Below, one piece after another: positions 10,964 through 26,600 of a stretch of DNA of 64,000 nt (position 1 is its first letter; the number at the start of each line of letters is the position of its first letter). Source of the DNA: Setoptus koraiensis (taxonomy: Eukaryota; Arthropoda); assembly GCA_048013815.1 (NCBI GenBank), contig CM106586.1:5456001-5520000 (forward strand), in the 5' to 3' direction. Position numbers and translations under genes: made by a program. Under the pieces are notes generated by a model. It saw nothing but the letters and a program-made list of their open reading frames with translations. It was not told the origin of the DNA and made no database searches.

Positions 10964-12374
10964 GACGACAGCTACATTGAGTTTCTAAAATCGATTTGTT
11001 GGAACCACCGGAGATCACAGCTTTCGAGTGATCTTGGATCTCAATTGAAGTGGAATCTCAGTTGCAATCGCAAATTTTATGCACTGAACATATTCGCACA
11101 CATTTCTATTTTTAGGGTTAATACTACTATAACTAGAATTTCATGGAAGGATATTGTTCGTCGTGCAGCGACCAATAGTAGTATAAACACTAAAACATCA
11201 ATAAGCAATGCAGTTGTGGCATATAGCTACACCATTGTGCTTCGAAAGTCTCACCATAGTATTGACGAGTCGAATAATCTATATTAATTGTGCAGTCTAT
11301 TGTTGAGATTGATCAAATCAATAAAAATCATATCATGACCTAGAATATTAAGGACCGATCCGGACGAGTCGATCCTTTCCAGAAGCAGCACCACCATTTT
11401 CATGTGGAAAAAAAATCTAATGACCTGACTGATGAGGCAGCTCGTCTTCCGGTTCCGCTTGCGACGCTTAGTCCGAGATTAACCGAGAAGTGTTGTTTCA
11501 AATCGAATTCTAGATTTTGCGTTCACACTGGCCTAAGAATCTATAATTGTCTTTTGGAACTTCGCTGGACTGCTTGTTTTTGAGGCTGTATTATAAAATA
11601 TAAACACTGTCAAGTGAATCGCCAAGAGAGTGAGTTCTGTTTTTTTATAGCATCTTTTGTGCGAGAACATAAGATGAAAAAAAGAATTTACAACTATTTT
11701 CCTCTCTCATGGTTAGGAAAGATGATTCAGACGAGACTCTGATCAGATGTTCTTTCAATTATCTTCTTCGAGAATAGACTTGAGAATCTTTCCTAAGCAC
11801 GAATTGAGGTATTGTAGAGAAATTTCGAGCAAAAAAAGTTACTCCGGAAGATGTCTGTTTAGTCAAAAGTAGGACCGTACATACAAGCTTACAAACACGA
11901 TTACAGTTACCATCATCCGATTGAACGGCTCTATTGCATAAAGTGATCACTGATCAACAATGAGGACTTCTGCTAGAGTTTGAAGACAGTTCATATCTCC
12001 TCTTTGTTCGATGAAACGTGAGATTAGTTTTATAGAACGGACTTTTTCAGCATTCTACGTTCAGCTGAAAAAATAAAATCTAGATCTGAAATATTTTCAC
12101 TCTATCATGATAGTATTTCAGTTGCACGCAAGGCTGGGAAGAAACCTTTGGAGAGTCACTACTCATCTTCGGAGACACAAGTGGAGAATCTATCAGAGAT
12201 GAAAAAAAAACTGACAGGAATCCTATAAAAGCTGGCACCCACAAAGTTCATATTGATTGAGATCATCACATTCAACATTTTTCCGCATATAAACTTTCAA
12301 AAGTTCATGAATACAGATTGCCGTTCCTACTATAGGACCCCAAAAAGTATCTGCAGGTAAGTGGTGGAATATAC

Positions 12375-12424
<50 letters not shown>
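12375..12424. repeat. Compound (TA)n(GT)n microsatellite
   Basis: About 18 TA units run directly into about seven GT units. The apparent 98-aa minus-strand ORF across it (HTHTHIYIYIYI) is an artefact of the repeat. Confidence 0.95.
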
Positions 12425-13381
12425 ATGTTGATGACATGCAGACTATGTTCTTGTTTAACTTTCCGTGATTTGAAGGCTCCTGGGGTCTGAAGAAGCTTCG
12501 AAGTCATGTGAAGTATCATATCGACTAGATGTCAAGGTTCATGAGTAGATTGCTCTCCGTATATTCATCTCGTCAAAAGAACACTCTCGAATGTCATTCT
12601 TGATGTAGACGAAGAATATTGTTGAAGGTCGTCAATCTTCAACAAGAACCATCAGGGTCTATGATGTCTCTCTGAGCTTGTCAGGGTGATCCCTCCAGCC
12701 TCGCAAATCGATATATCAACAATCCAGCTGAGTTCAGATGCTGATTCGACAAATGACGGAAAACACGTATATGCTTATAATATGAACTGCTTCAGTTGGT
12801 GAACATCTAGAGATAGCCGATTTGCACAATACTTCATGTAGCAACAAGCAACTAGACTAGCAGTAAGCATGCTACCAATAACTCGGAAGAGAGTAGAAGA
12901 TAGAAATCGAGCTTACAATCGAGCTTGTTAGTTCACATGATCCGCTCAACTCATTAGAGTTTGTTAGAGTTAGCGTTCTAACTATAGCAGTATTGGAAAT
13001 TGTAAACGAGAGGGTTCTTGTTGTTTTGCTGAAAATATATTGTATCACATGTCTACCAGGCTCACGAGTACAATCAACAGTAAAAATAGCAACAAGAAAC
13101 GAAAGTTATCTCGAGGGGACCCATGTACTAACGGTGTATAGCAACCGCGCACAGTGAATGTTGAAATTAATTAAGTGTAACACTGCACATATATCTGGCG
13201 TATCGAAATTTCGTGCGCCTTGCCATTGTGGCAAGATCATAGATGCACTCACTTGTTATGTAAGCTTCTAGAAAATTGTTGTTGTTGACGTGCGCTTGCA
13301 CATGTTTGATAATGTTGCACAGTTGTCGTGCTGTTATGGTGCAGATAGCTCATTTCATCGCATCCTATTGGAAACATTCCC

Positions 13382-13384
<3 letters not shown>

Positions 13385-13415
<31 letters not shown>
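13385..13415. repeat. (GA)n microsatellite
   Basis: About 15 uninterrupted AG units. It reads as LSLSLSLS in minus-strand ORFs, which are therefore not credible genes. GA tracts in arthropods can also bind GAGA-type factors. Confidence 0.95.
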
Positions 13416-13419
<4 letters not shown>

Positions 13420-14670
13420 TGTGAGGACCAAGCTGAAATGCCAAAAAGCACCTTGTGCAGCTAACTAGCACAGAGCGTGACGCTGCGTTGCGTGTGCCGC
13501 TTTGCCATAGGTCTTTTATAAGTATTTTGTGTGCGGTCAACTAGTACACGATGATGCATGCAGTAAGTATTTGCGCATGAACTGTGCCTACGCACGAGGC
13601 ACTACATCTCCGCACGTCAAAGCAACACAACTCAACAGTAATGATCATCATGAGGTGGACGTCCGACGTCGCATGTGTTCGCTTTTTGTTCGCTTTGAAG
13701 CGCTCTCTACAACATTGCAGCGAACAGCCTGAGCTATTGGCTTTAGCTCGTTTTTGCTAAGAATCGGCCGCAAGAGGGCGCTCTTTGATTGCACGTTCGC
13801 GTCAATCGCCTACGCTCATGGAGACTCTGGCGACGGCACAGTTCGCGGTAAGACCTTACAGCAAGACCGATCAAAAGCGAACTCGCAGCTAAAAGCGAAC
13901 ACCGCTCTCTGATGATCATCATCAGGCGACTCATCTTTGAGATCTGCGCAAAATGTACATAAGCACACACACAAACACCTTTGAGAGTGAGCCAAAGCAG
14001 CGGCACACATTGCTAATGCACAACACATACACGCTTCTGATGTACAGAGAAATAGAGGACACACACGGACTCAAGCGCTGACATATACAAACATACAGAC
14101 GGGCTAGCTTTAAACATTATGCGTTCGTATGTCCGTATGTGTGTGAGTTGTGAATGTGTGCAAGCGTCTGTGTTTGTTAGTAAATCATTTTTTGCCTTGC
14201 TCGCTCGCTTGCATGCTCACTAACGCAACACTACAGCATACAGTATATATTGTTGTGTGTACGGTCATGTAGGTAATATACTATTGGATAGTCACAAAAA
14301 TTCGATAGAAACCAACTGAAATTGAGATGAATAATCAGCGAACAACAACGGCCAATTTGATAACACAAATCGCACATCATCAAATCGACAGAATATCCAT
14401 TCATCACTGCTGTATAATTTATCTATTTACACTCATAAATTAATCATCATTCGCAGCATCTTACTACTATTATTATCACTACTCTTTTTTTATCAACATT
14501 ATTATTATTTCCTTCGCACACAGACACAAATACACACTCTCATACGAATATATATACATATATATCTATATCTATCAATATTCAGAATTACTTGATTATA
14601 CATTAATATATAATAATAATTGGTAAACGTCACAATTGTCGCCCATCAGCATTTCACATTATCTTTGACA

Positions 14671-17600
14671 ATGCTGTCCATTGGCCAAGATGACACGAAC
14701 ACTCTCAAAGACGTTATACTTACGCTGTTGTCCAATTCCGAAGTCATTGATACCCTACTAGATCAGATATTGAGCCTTCCATCAATATCGCCATTCATTG
14801 AGTTGGGCCACCAGATAAAAGCAGGCGAACATTTTTGGCCAAAAGTGGACGCATTGGATCATGTGTCTTCTAGCAATAACAATCATATCTCAACAATAGT
14901 GAAAGACCTCGAGTTCATTTGGAGATCTCTTACCTTACCAATCGACCCATTCAGTCAGGATCACATCACAAAATTAACACGAATTGTCCAAGCTTGTCAG
15001 CTACTGGCGCTGAAATTAGTTGTGTCTAGCTTACAAAACAGCAATCATGATGCCATTGATTTGTACCAAACAACATTCGCATCTGCACCAAGCCAATGTA
15101 CTCCAGATCTGTCGGCAACCTGCAACAGTAGCAACAGTGACAGTAGTACAAAATCGCCATTGGAGAGAAAACAGCAACAACAGCAGAAGAATCATGTCGT
15201 AGAAAATTGTGTTGGAAATCAACCTAGTCCCATTTTGTTGGTTGAAATCGTTCATGCAAGTATCGAGCTATACAACAAGATAATGGCTATCATTAAGCAG
15301 TCCGTAAAAGGAGGCACACACATATGCCAAGATGCTCATATGACCACATGCTGGATGTTGCTAGAAGGCATACAAGAATATGTTAACAAAATGGATAAAA
15401 GTAACAATGAGAACGACCGTGGAGGTAACATCATAACTATGAGCCAGCCATTAGTGTTATTAGCATCTCAGGCAGTTCTACTCCTCAATCAACTCTTTGA
15501 TGATTTGTCAGCCAAGATGACTCTGGGCCTTCAAGTGCCCCCCCTTGCCACATCAAGCGATGCTGATGATATCGATATGGGTTCAGTTAAAAATGAGAAA
15601 ACTGATGATCAAGTATCTAGCACTAGTTCAACCAACACGACCTGGAAACGAATTGAAGTCATATTAACTAATGTCAACATGTGCGGTCTTTTGCTCGATT
15701 TGGCATCTCACTCTCAAGGAGCCTCAGCTGAAATTTATGCGTCCAATCTTAAAAATCATTCTCCTTTAACGCAGACATCGGCAAAAAATATTTGTGATCA
15801 ATTAAATGTTACATCATCTATAGTTAGATCGGATCAGGATAGTAGTGATAATTGTGGTAAAAATAGAAATCGATCTTCAATCACTCTTGTACCTGAAGAT
15901 GTATCCGTGATAGCATGCACTGAATCTATTGTTGATTTTTCTGATGATTCTTCTAGTCAAGATGAAGATAGTGAACCAATCTTGGGGCAATTATTCAAAG
16001 AACATCCAACAGACGAAACAAACCAAAAATTATCTAGTGATGAACAAACTGATGAACAAAATAAGAATAGTAGACTTACAAGAAGTGCAATCACAATAAA
16101 CGACATCGCAATCGCTACTGGAAGTTCCATTAACGAGCCTCATAAACATCTTGAGCTAGCAACCAATATACTAGATTTTATAAATCAACATTTCCTTCAT
16201 TCAGAAGCAGGGAGCCTACGAACTTATTTAAAATCTAGCTTTGACGACAAACATATATTTATGCTAGCTGAAATGTTAAAAAACGTTGATCGAAGTTATG
16301 ACGACTCACTATACTATGCTGAGTATTCGCGATCTCTGTGTACCTTTATACAGAATTTAATAGCAACGCATATATTATCTGAGGATGGTGACACAGTATC
16401 ATGTTCCAATTTACTAACATACTTGGGAGTGAATCCTCGTCAACAAGAAACGTCGTGGCCATTTTACATACCTCCCAAAACACTATCGGTCCTAGCTCAA
16501 GTTATGCTACTCGACCAGCACCGTAAAAAAGACGATATGAGATCTGATTTTGGCTCATCAATTTTGTTTATCTGGCAAAATCTTCTCGATCACCTGTCGC
16601 TTGTCATAATGAGCCCCAGTTCCATGGATGACACTCAGAGTATCATAAGTAAAAAAAATGACATCAATATAGAACACGCTCAACTACTTCTATTCCTATT
16701 TCACAATTTGAAAATACTACAACGTAAGACCGTTCTCCTAATGACTGCTAGTTGTGTAACAAAAGTAGCTCAAACTCTAGATGGTCCAATGAATAGTATG
16801 AAGGTCATGTATTTAGCAAGATTAGTACATTTTCTTGAATACATGCTGAAGTATCTCTATGAAGTACCTCAGTTCCTACAAGATCAAGTTGAGCATCTTT
16901 TATCCCGCGATTGCTGCCACTCTAATGTTTCATTGCGTTCATCAGGACAAGGAAACCAAAAATCTAGATCAACACCGAATCAAGATTCAAAACCATACTT
17001 CTACGACAAAGAACTCGAAGCTCACTACAAAGTTTTCTGCTCTCAACAGTCACAGTTGCAAACTGCCCCTTTGTCTGTGTCACCTCCCTCTATGCCGAAT
17101 TCTTTCATTTCAGGATCTACTGAATCAGCCACAGCTGGTAACTCTTCGAATACACGATCAAAACCACCGTCCTCATTGAGATCCACTCCCACGTCTGAAG
17201 GAATCAAGTACAACTTTAGCAATCACCAATCATCAATTAAATTTTATCACTTGATCAACGTTGAGCAAACATCTAACAAAGATGTTCCTCGTCTAGATGG
17301 AATGGCCATGAAATTTGTCCTAGTTGGCTTACCTGGAACTCTTTCTTACGAGGAATTTTATGATGCCCTGGTGAAGATTCTTGACGTTGGATTGCTGCTC
17401 GACAGCTTTACCCATAACTGTGCCCTCGATTGTGCAGTTCTATATTGTTTCTCAATGGCATGGAGACTTATTTTACAGATGCCTCCATCACCAAAATATA
17501 TCAGTATGATATCTAGTCCCGAACCTAGTTCCAATCGAGCCGTCATACTAATTGATCTTATCTGGTCTACCAGGATAGTGAATAGTAAATGGCTATACTT

Positions 17601-20600
17601 CTGGTTGAAAGACTCCGTTTCTAAAATGATACCTGAAACTTCCACTGCGGAAACCGAACTTATTTTAAGACGTTTGGTTGAAAATGCTCACTCTTTCGAT
17701 TACAACATCAAACTAATGAATCATCATGCAGGTCTGTTCGTCAAAGCTCTTCGTGATAGGATTACCACTGATGAATCAAAAGAGATCCGACCAATCAACT
17801 CTTTCAGCTCTAGATCCAGAATTCCTAAAGACCATCTTCCAAGACTATACGACAACTTTATTATGGAGTGCTTGATCGTTAAAATTCACTACTTGTTGAA
17901 GAATTCCCTGTGTTCTCGAGATCCAGCTAGCATTGGAACGACACTTGCCCATTTGTGCAACATCAAACTATTTGATAGCACAGAAGCCATAGAGGCTTTG
18001 GACAAAATCTGGATTTCCCTATTTGCAATAGCAGAGGCATGTTCCGATTGTATAAGATGGAATCTATTATACCAAGCTCAAACGCCAGACACAACTAGAC
18101 TCGCTTCTGATACTCATTTGGAAATATATAATCTTTTCCTTGAAATATCATCCCCTAAAGCGTCAAGTACCTTACCTTTCCAACTCACTGATACATTCTC
18201 ACTACCAGAACTGGTCTTGAAACCTTTTAAGCAATTTGAGCTCATTGAATGTGAACCTATGGATCCCTTAAATTATGATCTGGCATCCATCAAAAATCAC
18301 CATTTCGTTGACACCCGCACAAACTCAACTATTTTCTCACTCAATGCAACCAATACGAGCTTGAAGAATATGATGTGTTCTATTATCAAATTGATTGATT
18401 CATCTGTCGAGTACTCAGGCAAGCGTAGCAATGAAGAATTCGTTAACTTCTCAATAAGCTTACAATCAGATTGTGCTCTTGAAAGTATGTACTCATTTTC
18501 TAATCAAGCTAATCTAGAAAATGATGAGTCTTTAAACAGCAAGTTGTGCATCAAAGCGCTACATAGATGCCACGAAATACTCGTCAAACATCATCTCGAA
18601 GCCCCAGAGAAATTCCTGGAACAATCTATTATACTCATGGAAAACTTATTAAGAACCTCAGAAGGACAGACATGCCTTGAAAAGTTCTTTTGTGATTCCG
18701 ACAACATACACCTAGTTGACTTATTTAAGCCTGCTTCTAATCTAGAAACAGTGTCTGATTACTCCAGTTGGATATTGAGATTTTTTAGTAAGTTGTTTAG
18801 TCAAGCGGATCGTAACACAGATACTATCAGCTTAGTTCGACTCTGTTCTTCATTGACATGTATAAGCAAGAATTCAGATCTGATAAGTTGCTGGTTGCGT
18901 AAACTGTTCAAGATAGCGAAATCGCCCAATGTCGAGACCACTCGAGACATCAATATGTTCACCTTAGAACCTCAAGCTCAAGAAAATCTCACTGCAATCA
19001 TTGAATATCTAGTGAAAGAAAATTCCTTTGTAGACGATTCGGTTCCTGCAGTATTTCTCGAAGGACTTATACCTATAGCTGACCAGGCTCTGACGGCGGC
19101 AATCAGTATGACACCTGATCAAACAGCACCCAACTTCAATTTCGTGGACCTATCCATGCTTTTGACGTCCTTAGCCAACTCCGATCGTGGGCGGAATCAT
19201 ATAATTCTTCTCTCCCATGGCATAAAATGGCTAAAGAAATGTCGATCGTTCCTCTCGGAGCAGGGTATATTAGAAAAACTTTGTGAGTTGGCCAACAGTC
19301 CTCAAAGCGACCAGAATCAGCTCATTCTCGACGCGACATGCTGCTTGCTGGCATATCTCAACAACGTTCTAGACATGCTTAAATTCCTCACTTCCATGTC
19401 GAGTGTCAAAAGCCACGAAGAAATTCAGGATCTTGTAAATCTTAGCCAATTGGATACTGAGAACGACTGGGTTGATGACGGTCCTAGTTTCAATGTTGGG
19501 GATGATGACGAAGATTCGGCTGGAGAAGACAGCGATGATGAATCCTTGTGCAATAAGCTCTGTACTTTCACTATGACACAAAGAGAGTTCATGAGTCAGC
19601 ATTGGTACCATTGCCATTCTTGCAAAATGATTGACAGAGTTGGAGTATGCTCTATATGTGCCAGGGTTTGTCACAAAGATCACGATGTTACTTACGCAAA
19701 GTTTGGCGCTTTCTTTTGTGACTGCGGGGCTAGAGATGACAACAGTTGTCTAGCTCTCACGAAAAGGTCCTCAACAATTGAAGAGAACTATCAAGCTATT
19801 CCCAACTCCGGAGCAATGAATCAAATCAACGAAGCAAGCAATGATCACGATCAAGAATCACAAGCTTACAAACAGAGCGGCATCTCTAGTATGGGTGCGC
19901 AATCTTCAAAAGATCTCAATGATGAAATCAAGAGAGCAACCAACCGTCATCAGCAGATCGCGAAGCATTTAGATCCGTTCAAAAGCGATCTGATAACTAT
20001 ATTCTCTTCCTCAGATGTGTGCTCTACAGTGTTGGAATTATTGGATTGCCTCATTCCAGCCTATATACGATCAGCTTACAATGACTCACACATTGGAAGA
20101 TCAGTCAGAGCAAGATTAGCCATAGAGGAGCTACACTCCAAACCCAAAAACTTCATATCTAGTGAATCCCTGATGGTACCAACATTAGGTTCTCAAGAGG
20201 GAGCATTTGAAAACGTTAGGCTCAGTTTTACAGGAGAACATGCGCATACTATTCGACACCTCATGAGCAACAATATCATTCGACGAGTTGCTATGACGTC
20301 TCTATCTTCCCCCCAAGGAAAGAGACAACATCTTGTTGTGTGCCACGAAAAAGGAAAAATTACTTTATTACAGCTCAATGCTCTTCTACGTCAGGCGGAC
20401 TCATCCAAGAAAAAGCTAACTCTGACCAGATTAGCTTCCGCTCCAGTTCCATTCCTTGTTATTTCTGTCAACGCCAATCCTTTAAATGAGGATGTTCTAG
20501 CTGTTTGCGGACTTAAAGATTGCCACATTCTATCATTCAGTCCTGCTGGCCTCGTCACTGGTCACATCATCACTAATCTACAGCTATCATCGTCTGGAGC

Positions 20601-23600
20601 CAGCAACCATATCATCAAGTGCATGTGGATTCCAGGTAGCCAGACAGAGTTGGCCATAGTAACTGCGGACTTCATTAGAATCTACGATCTAGCCATAAGT
20701 TCCGAGAATCCTCAGTTCCACCTGGTCCTTCCATCAGGCAAAGCGAGAGATGTTACTTTTCTCGTTCCGGAATGCAGTAATCTTAGGTATATTCTTGTCA
20801 TAACATCATCAGGCCATATATATAGTCAAGCTTTAACGCCCGAAACAGGGAATGGCCCTTTTTATATAACATCAACGTTGGAAGTGAAACATGATTCTAT
20901 CAGAGAAGTTAACAACTTTATCAACGGTGGTGGTGTATCTATATACTATTCACATGCTTTTAAGATCCTGTTCTTCTCTTACACAAACGGAAAGAATTAC
21001 ATGGCTTCCATACCTAAAGCAAATTGTGTGCAGGAAGTATTCTTGATCGCAGTAGAGTTCAGTAATGGATCTGCTGGATTACCTAATTCTAATCAGAATG
21101 CTGCAGTCGATCCCACGTCTTCCGAAGTATCTGAAGCCATTGAACCTTCCACCTCGTCTGCTCGGTCTAACCAGGACTCAACCTCAGCCAATAGTAAATC
21201 TCCAGCAGTATTCGGAGCGTCTGGTCAGCCATTATGCCAATGGTCTGAGGTGACAGGTCATGTTGGTCTTGTTATGGCCATGTGTCAGGGATCGAACAAC
21301 CCTGTTATATTTATGATTAAGCCGGATTCCGTTTGCACCCAAGAAATACGCTACTTATCCATCAAATCCAAAATAACGGATGCCACTGCGATAAGACACA
21401 CGACTTCATCTGGCGAGATACGTACAACATTGATCCTCCTGTGCGAAGACGGAAGTCTGAGAATATACATGGCTTCGCAAGAAGCAACAGACTTCTGGTT
21501 GAAAATATCTCTAAGTTACTCCTCCCTACATAACATCTCCCAGGGTTCTTATTGTAACAAATCTAAGAAAAGAAAGTGCTCAAAGACCCCAAGTGGTAGA
21601 CTGTCGACCTCAGGACCCAATCCGACGTTCCCAATAGACTTCTTTGAACACTGTCAGGTAATGAATGATATAGAGTTCGGCGGATCTGACATACTGGCTA
21701 TATACAACGTACAACAAATCAAACATAGACTTAATACAGCCGGTATGCATATAACGTGCACTAAGCCAATGGGATTTTCTGTAGATATAATTAATAACGA
21801 CTGTAATACCGTTGTTTGTGGAGTGAGAGTTCTCGTAGGCAGTCAAGAGGTTAATCGCTCACCGTCTTCGATAGAAATATTCAATCGGTCATTGCAACTT
21901 AACCCAGCCACTAGTCGTTGGTACGACTTCCCATTCACCAGAGAGGAGTCAATACAAGCAGAGAAGAAGTTCACTATAACGTTCGGCCCATCAACTGATC
22001 CTCAGAGCATCTGCCAAGTTGATTCAATTAAAGTTCATGGAAAAAGTAAAGAGACATTTTCTTGGCCCGAGGAGAGTGAGGATATTTTGAAAACTCAGCC
22101 CTTACCACCTTGTGGACCAGGATTTTTCAACCACGGCGATCTTTACTCGGGCGCTCGAAGGCAAGTCGCTGCTTCAAATTGCTATCACAAGCTACTCACT
22201 AATTCATTAGAAGTTTTGGAGTGCTGCTTGAGCTTGGGTAAAGGATTCGACGCTGATCGCCAGAAACAAAAGAATATGGCTCTAGAACTCTCCACTAGTC
22301 TTCTTACTGTTCCATACCCACCTCAAGTTCTGAAAAGTATCAAGAGCTTGTTACTAGAATACTACTCAAATAGGTACACCTACAATCAGAATCGTGATGC
22401 TACTGCACTGAATTTCATCATCAAGAACGTAAAGTCGACAGACCAGGGTACTATGGATGGAGAGGTATTCTCAAGGGTAATCTCCATCATGAGATCCTTA
22501 GCTCAATCAAGACTATTCAATATAATCAAATTGAGCGAACAATTATCAACTAAGATTGGGTTATCTCCAGGATCCACCGTACTGGAAGCATCTTCTGACG
22601 CAGCTGATTCATCTTCCAAACAATGCCAAAACCTCATGATATATGTTTCAAACCTATTTTGGAAACTTTATGAATGCAGACCTTGTAATATGGCTCTCGC
22701 TTCAGTGGCCAATTACGGGATAACAAACTCAGATGACACACTACAGGCGCTCATTGAAGTCATTTATATGTCGACTCTCTGCAATAGCGCAAATGTTCCA
22801 ACTGCAACAAGAGTCTTGATCAAGTTTCTGTTGAGCGAAGACCGTAATATAAGTTTCATAACGCGGCAAACTTTGATAAGATTGTTCAGGACTCGTTCTC
22901 AGAGATCTACCAACTCAGTTCAACCGATTGGTGTCCCGGTTGCTCAGACTTCGCGAAGCAATTCACCTATTGGTCATGATGCGAAGGCCACTTCCAGCTC
23001 CTGTCCAACTAATAATCAATCGAGTGTCGATACCAACGTCTGTCAAACGATATCAGATAGACTGAGCTCAATTGCTGAGAATCAGCTTCTGAATCAATCT
23101 ATTTATAATACACCAAACCAATCGTCGTCTGTTTTGAATCCTTCTAGAGATCATGTCGATGTATCTCGTCAAGATAATGACGATGATATGGCCATTGCAA
23201 TAGCCTTGAGTTTGCAAGACGACTCCCAGAATAACTCAGTCACTGATAATGCCGCTACCGCAGCCCCCACTACATCTGGACGATCGGAGATCAATCTGTT
23301 ATCTGATAGAATGCCAAGCGCTGAGGAACTTCTCAGCGATACAACTGCATCGGGAGTTGCATCGGACGACGAGTTATCGACTTCGGCCCCGATAATAAGA
23401 ACTCCAGTTACAACCAGTCAAACAGAGGCCTCTCAGATACAAGACGAGGAAAACGTGAAAGTAGAAAAAGTAGCAAATGACGCCCAACCTTCCAAATTGA
23501 TCATAAAATCAAATGTAGCTCTCAAGCCATCGGAATCATCGAATGAGGAGGCCGACAAAATGCGCCAGTTGCATATAAGTCTTTTGGAACAATTGATAGA

Positions 23601-26600
23601 GCATCTGCCTGAAACGAGAGAAGCCGGTGGAGTCAGGTCAATATCATTATTGCATGCTATACTTGTACTAACGTTGGATTTAGATTGCGAAAATGAGCGA
23701 GACAAGTCTGTGCTCATGAATCTACTGATAACATTGCTGCAAGAGCTACTTTGGAATACTAGTAACTTCGACACTGTTGTTGTAAGGACACCAACGAACG
23801 AAGTCAAGTTGGTCATCATGAGAATGTTATCCATACTCATGTCTAAAGTAAGAACATCTACTGTGGCATCAGCAATGTCTTCATCATCTAAAGCGGAAAC
23901 CGATAGCTGTTGGTCTGCTTATTGTTCATCGGTTACTGCTATGTCTTTGATAAACACAGGTGTTCTTGAATTCAGCTTCAAAGTTCTGACAAGTCTTCAT
24001 GCTTATTGGCAACAAATGTCACCAACCATAGTTAATTCTCAAACCGTCAACTCTCATCTAGCTCCAGTTTCCAACGAAACTTTCAGTGCTATCAATCAAT
24101 CACTATTGCCCAAATCTAATACCAGCTCTATCATGCCAGACATGTCACCATTCTTCTTAAGACAACATTTGAAAGGTCCATGTTCTGATGTGTTCGAAGA
24201 CTATCAGCAGTTATTAACAGAGATGGTTTTAAGGCTTCCTTATCAAATCAAGAAAGTCTCCAACTCATCATCGAATAATCTGAAACCAGTAAATTTTGCA
24301 ACTGAATGGAACTCCATATTGTGTGATTACCTAATGATACCGATACCATCTTATCTCAGAAAGCAAGTAAGAAAATTATTGACATTTATCTGTGGTTCGA
24401 AAGAAAAATACCGACAGTTACGAGACTTCCATGCTCTAAGATCTCACTCCAGGGCTGTCAAAGTTATTTTTGGTTACACATGCGAGGAACGCTCTAGCAA
24501 TGACGACAATCAATCGGACATCGAATCATCCGAAAGTACAATCAACATTCATGAGCCTCTGACATCCGTCAGCCTCACATATGACGCCATGATAGATTTA
24601 GTAGAGCATTTCAAGGCCTGTTTAGAAATTGCTCAAAATCGATGCATTAATTGGCAGCTCTACTGTCAGGCAAAGGACAAAAGTTTGCTTCTGTTTCTGA
24701 TCCGTGTCAGTCTAACGATAGGGGATGATGTTTCACCCATGATATTGGAGCTACTACATCAAGCATTAAGTCCAAAGCAATTGACAGCTAGCGCTACATT
24801 GAATCCCCAATCAGCGACTCCGCTTATAGCATCGACATCCTCTAATGCTATTATCAGCGATCAAGCTCTTAGAGACTTAACATCAGAGTCCCTGAGTGCT
24901 CATTTGGCGCAGAAACTCATCACGTCGATACCTCGAGATTTGTTGTCCCAATTTATTCAATGCTTTTTGCTTGAATCAAATCTCACTTCTCTACGGTGGC
25001 AAGCTCATATCCTTTTATTTAGCCTATGGACCAACTTTCTACCGAACCAACAGCAAGACTTGGTCAAAGTTCTCTGGTCTTTATGGCAAAAGCTACCGAT
25101 GTATGGAAGGAAAGCTACACAATTCGTAGATTTTACAGGTTTTGCTACTCTCAAAAGTCCTCCATGCGAGCCAAGTTTCGAAGCTACCTTATGTCATGAG
25201 ACTCTTCAAGTTCTTCGTCAGCAAAATCAGATACTTATATACCATCCAAACACCAATATATACAACTCTCTACAAGGCCTTGTTGACTTTGACAGTTACT
25301 ATCTAGAAAGTGAACCATGTTCTGTATGCAACAGTCCAGAGGTTGGTTATGCGAATCTAAAACTGAACTCAATCAAAGTTGATTCGCGATTTACAACTAC
25401 CACTCAAATCATCAAACTCATTGGCAGTCACACTATATCGAGATTTTCGCTTCGCATAGCCGATATCAAACGTAGCAAGATGGTCAAGACTATCAATATC
25501 TACTACAACAACAGAACAGTGCAATCTGTTGTAGAGCTTAAAAACAAAACGGGTATTTGGAACAAAGCTAGAAAGTATAGCCTTTCACCTGGACAGACTG
25601 ATGTAAAGATCGACTTTTCCTTGCCTATTATAGCTTGCAACATGATGATTGAATTCTTGGAATTCTACGAAAATCTACAAGCATCATCTGAAACACTGCA
25701 ATGTCCGCGTTGTTCGACTTCTGTGTCAGCTAATCCTGGAGTTTGTAGTAATTGTGGTGAAAATGTATTTCAATGTCATAAATGTCGCGCTATCAATTAC
25801 GACGAAAAGGATCCATTTTTGTGTAACAGTTGTGGATTTTGTAAATATGCTAAATTTGATATTACACTTACAGCGAAACCTACATGTGCAGTCGATCCCA
25901 TCGAGAGTGAAGACGATAGGAAGAAGGCCGTTACGACCATCAACAATTTGCTTGAGAAAGCAGATCGTGTTTACAAGAATTTGATGCTGAACAAACCTAC
26001 TCTGGAGTTACTGCTTCTCAGGATTCAAGAACATGGATTAATGGATAACACACAAGACGAAAATGTTCAATCCTCTGTCCAGATACCAATCAATTCAACG
26101 AACGTGATGAATATTCCAAGCACTTTGTCTCAGACGATCTCTTCTTCATCTTCGACCTCTATAGTACCCCCAACCGCAGCATCTATTGTAGCTGGCACCG
26201 CGACGTCTGCTCCTCCACCATCATCTTTATCTTGCGTTAATAAGGCAATCCAGCAAGTCGCGCAAAAATACTGTATTGAATGTAGGTGCGCATTTGAGGA
26301 GCTGTCCAAGATAACTCACAAAGTATTGGCATCCCGTAAAGAGTTGGTGGACTATGACAATCGCCAACTTCGTCAATGTCTCTCTGCTGGTTCGTCAGTT
26401 CTATCATCGGCTGATCGACGCAAATCTAAGGTCTACTCATCTCTATCTAGTGGGTCCGGGCGCTGCTACGGATGTGCGTCCGCAACAGTCGAGCACTGTG
26501 TCACAATGCTCAAAGCTTTATCAACTCTACCTAGACTCAAGTTATATATTTGTAGCAGTGGCATCATAAACGAGCTTGTCGATTACAATCTAAGGAATGG

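Larger units (their letters stand above)
10964..14670. other. Long non-coding stretch upstream of UBR4
   Basis: These 3.7 kb lie between the divergent secreted-protein gene and UBR4. No ORF here has a convincing start, composition or family match. It includes a (TA)n(GT)n repeat (12375-12424), a (GA)n repeat (13385-13415), and a less AT-rich, CpG-containing block about 13,600-14,080. That block could hold the UBR4 promoter and perhaps a non-coding first exon. The sequence just before the ATG (14,400-14,620) is AT-rich. Confidence 0.6.

Noticed and set aside
12223-12519. 98-codon ORF with HTHTHIYIYIYI
   Set aside because: Produced by the (TA)n(GT)n microsatellite.
14620-14670. 17-residue extension of UBR4
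   Set aside because: Opens on TTG; the ATG at 14671 has A at -3.
23433-23840. 135-codon minus-strand ORF inside UBR4
   Set aside because: Ser/Thr-rich antisense shadow of the UBR4 frame; no start context or family match.
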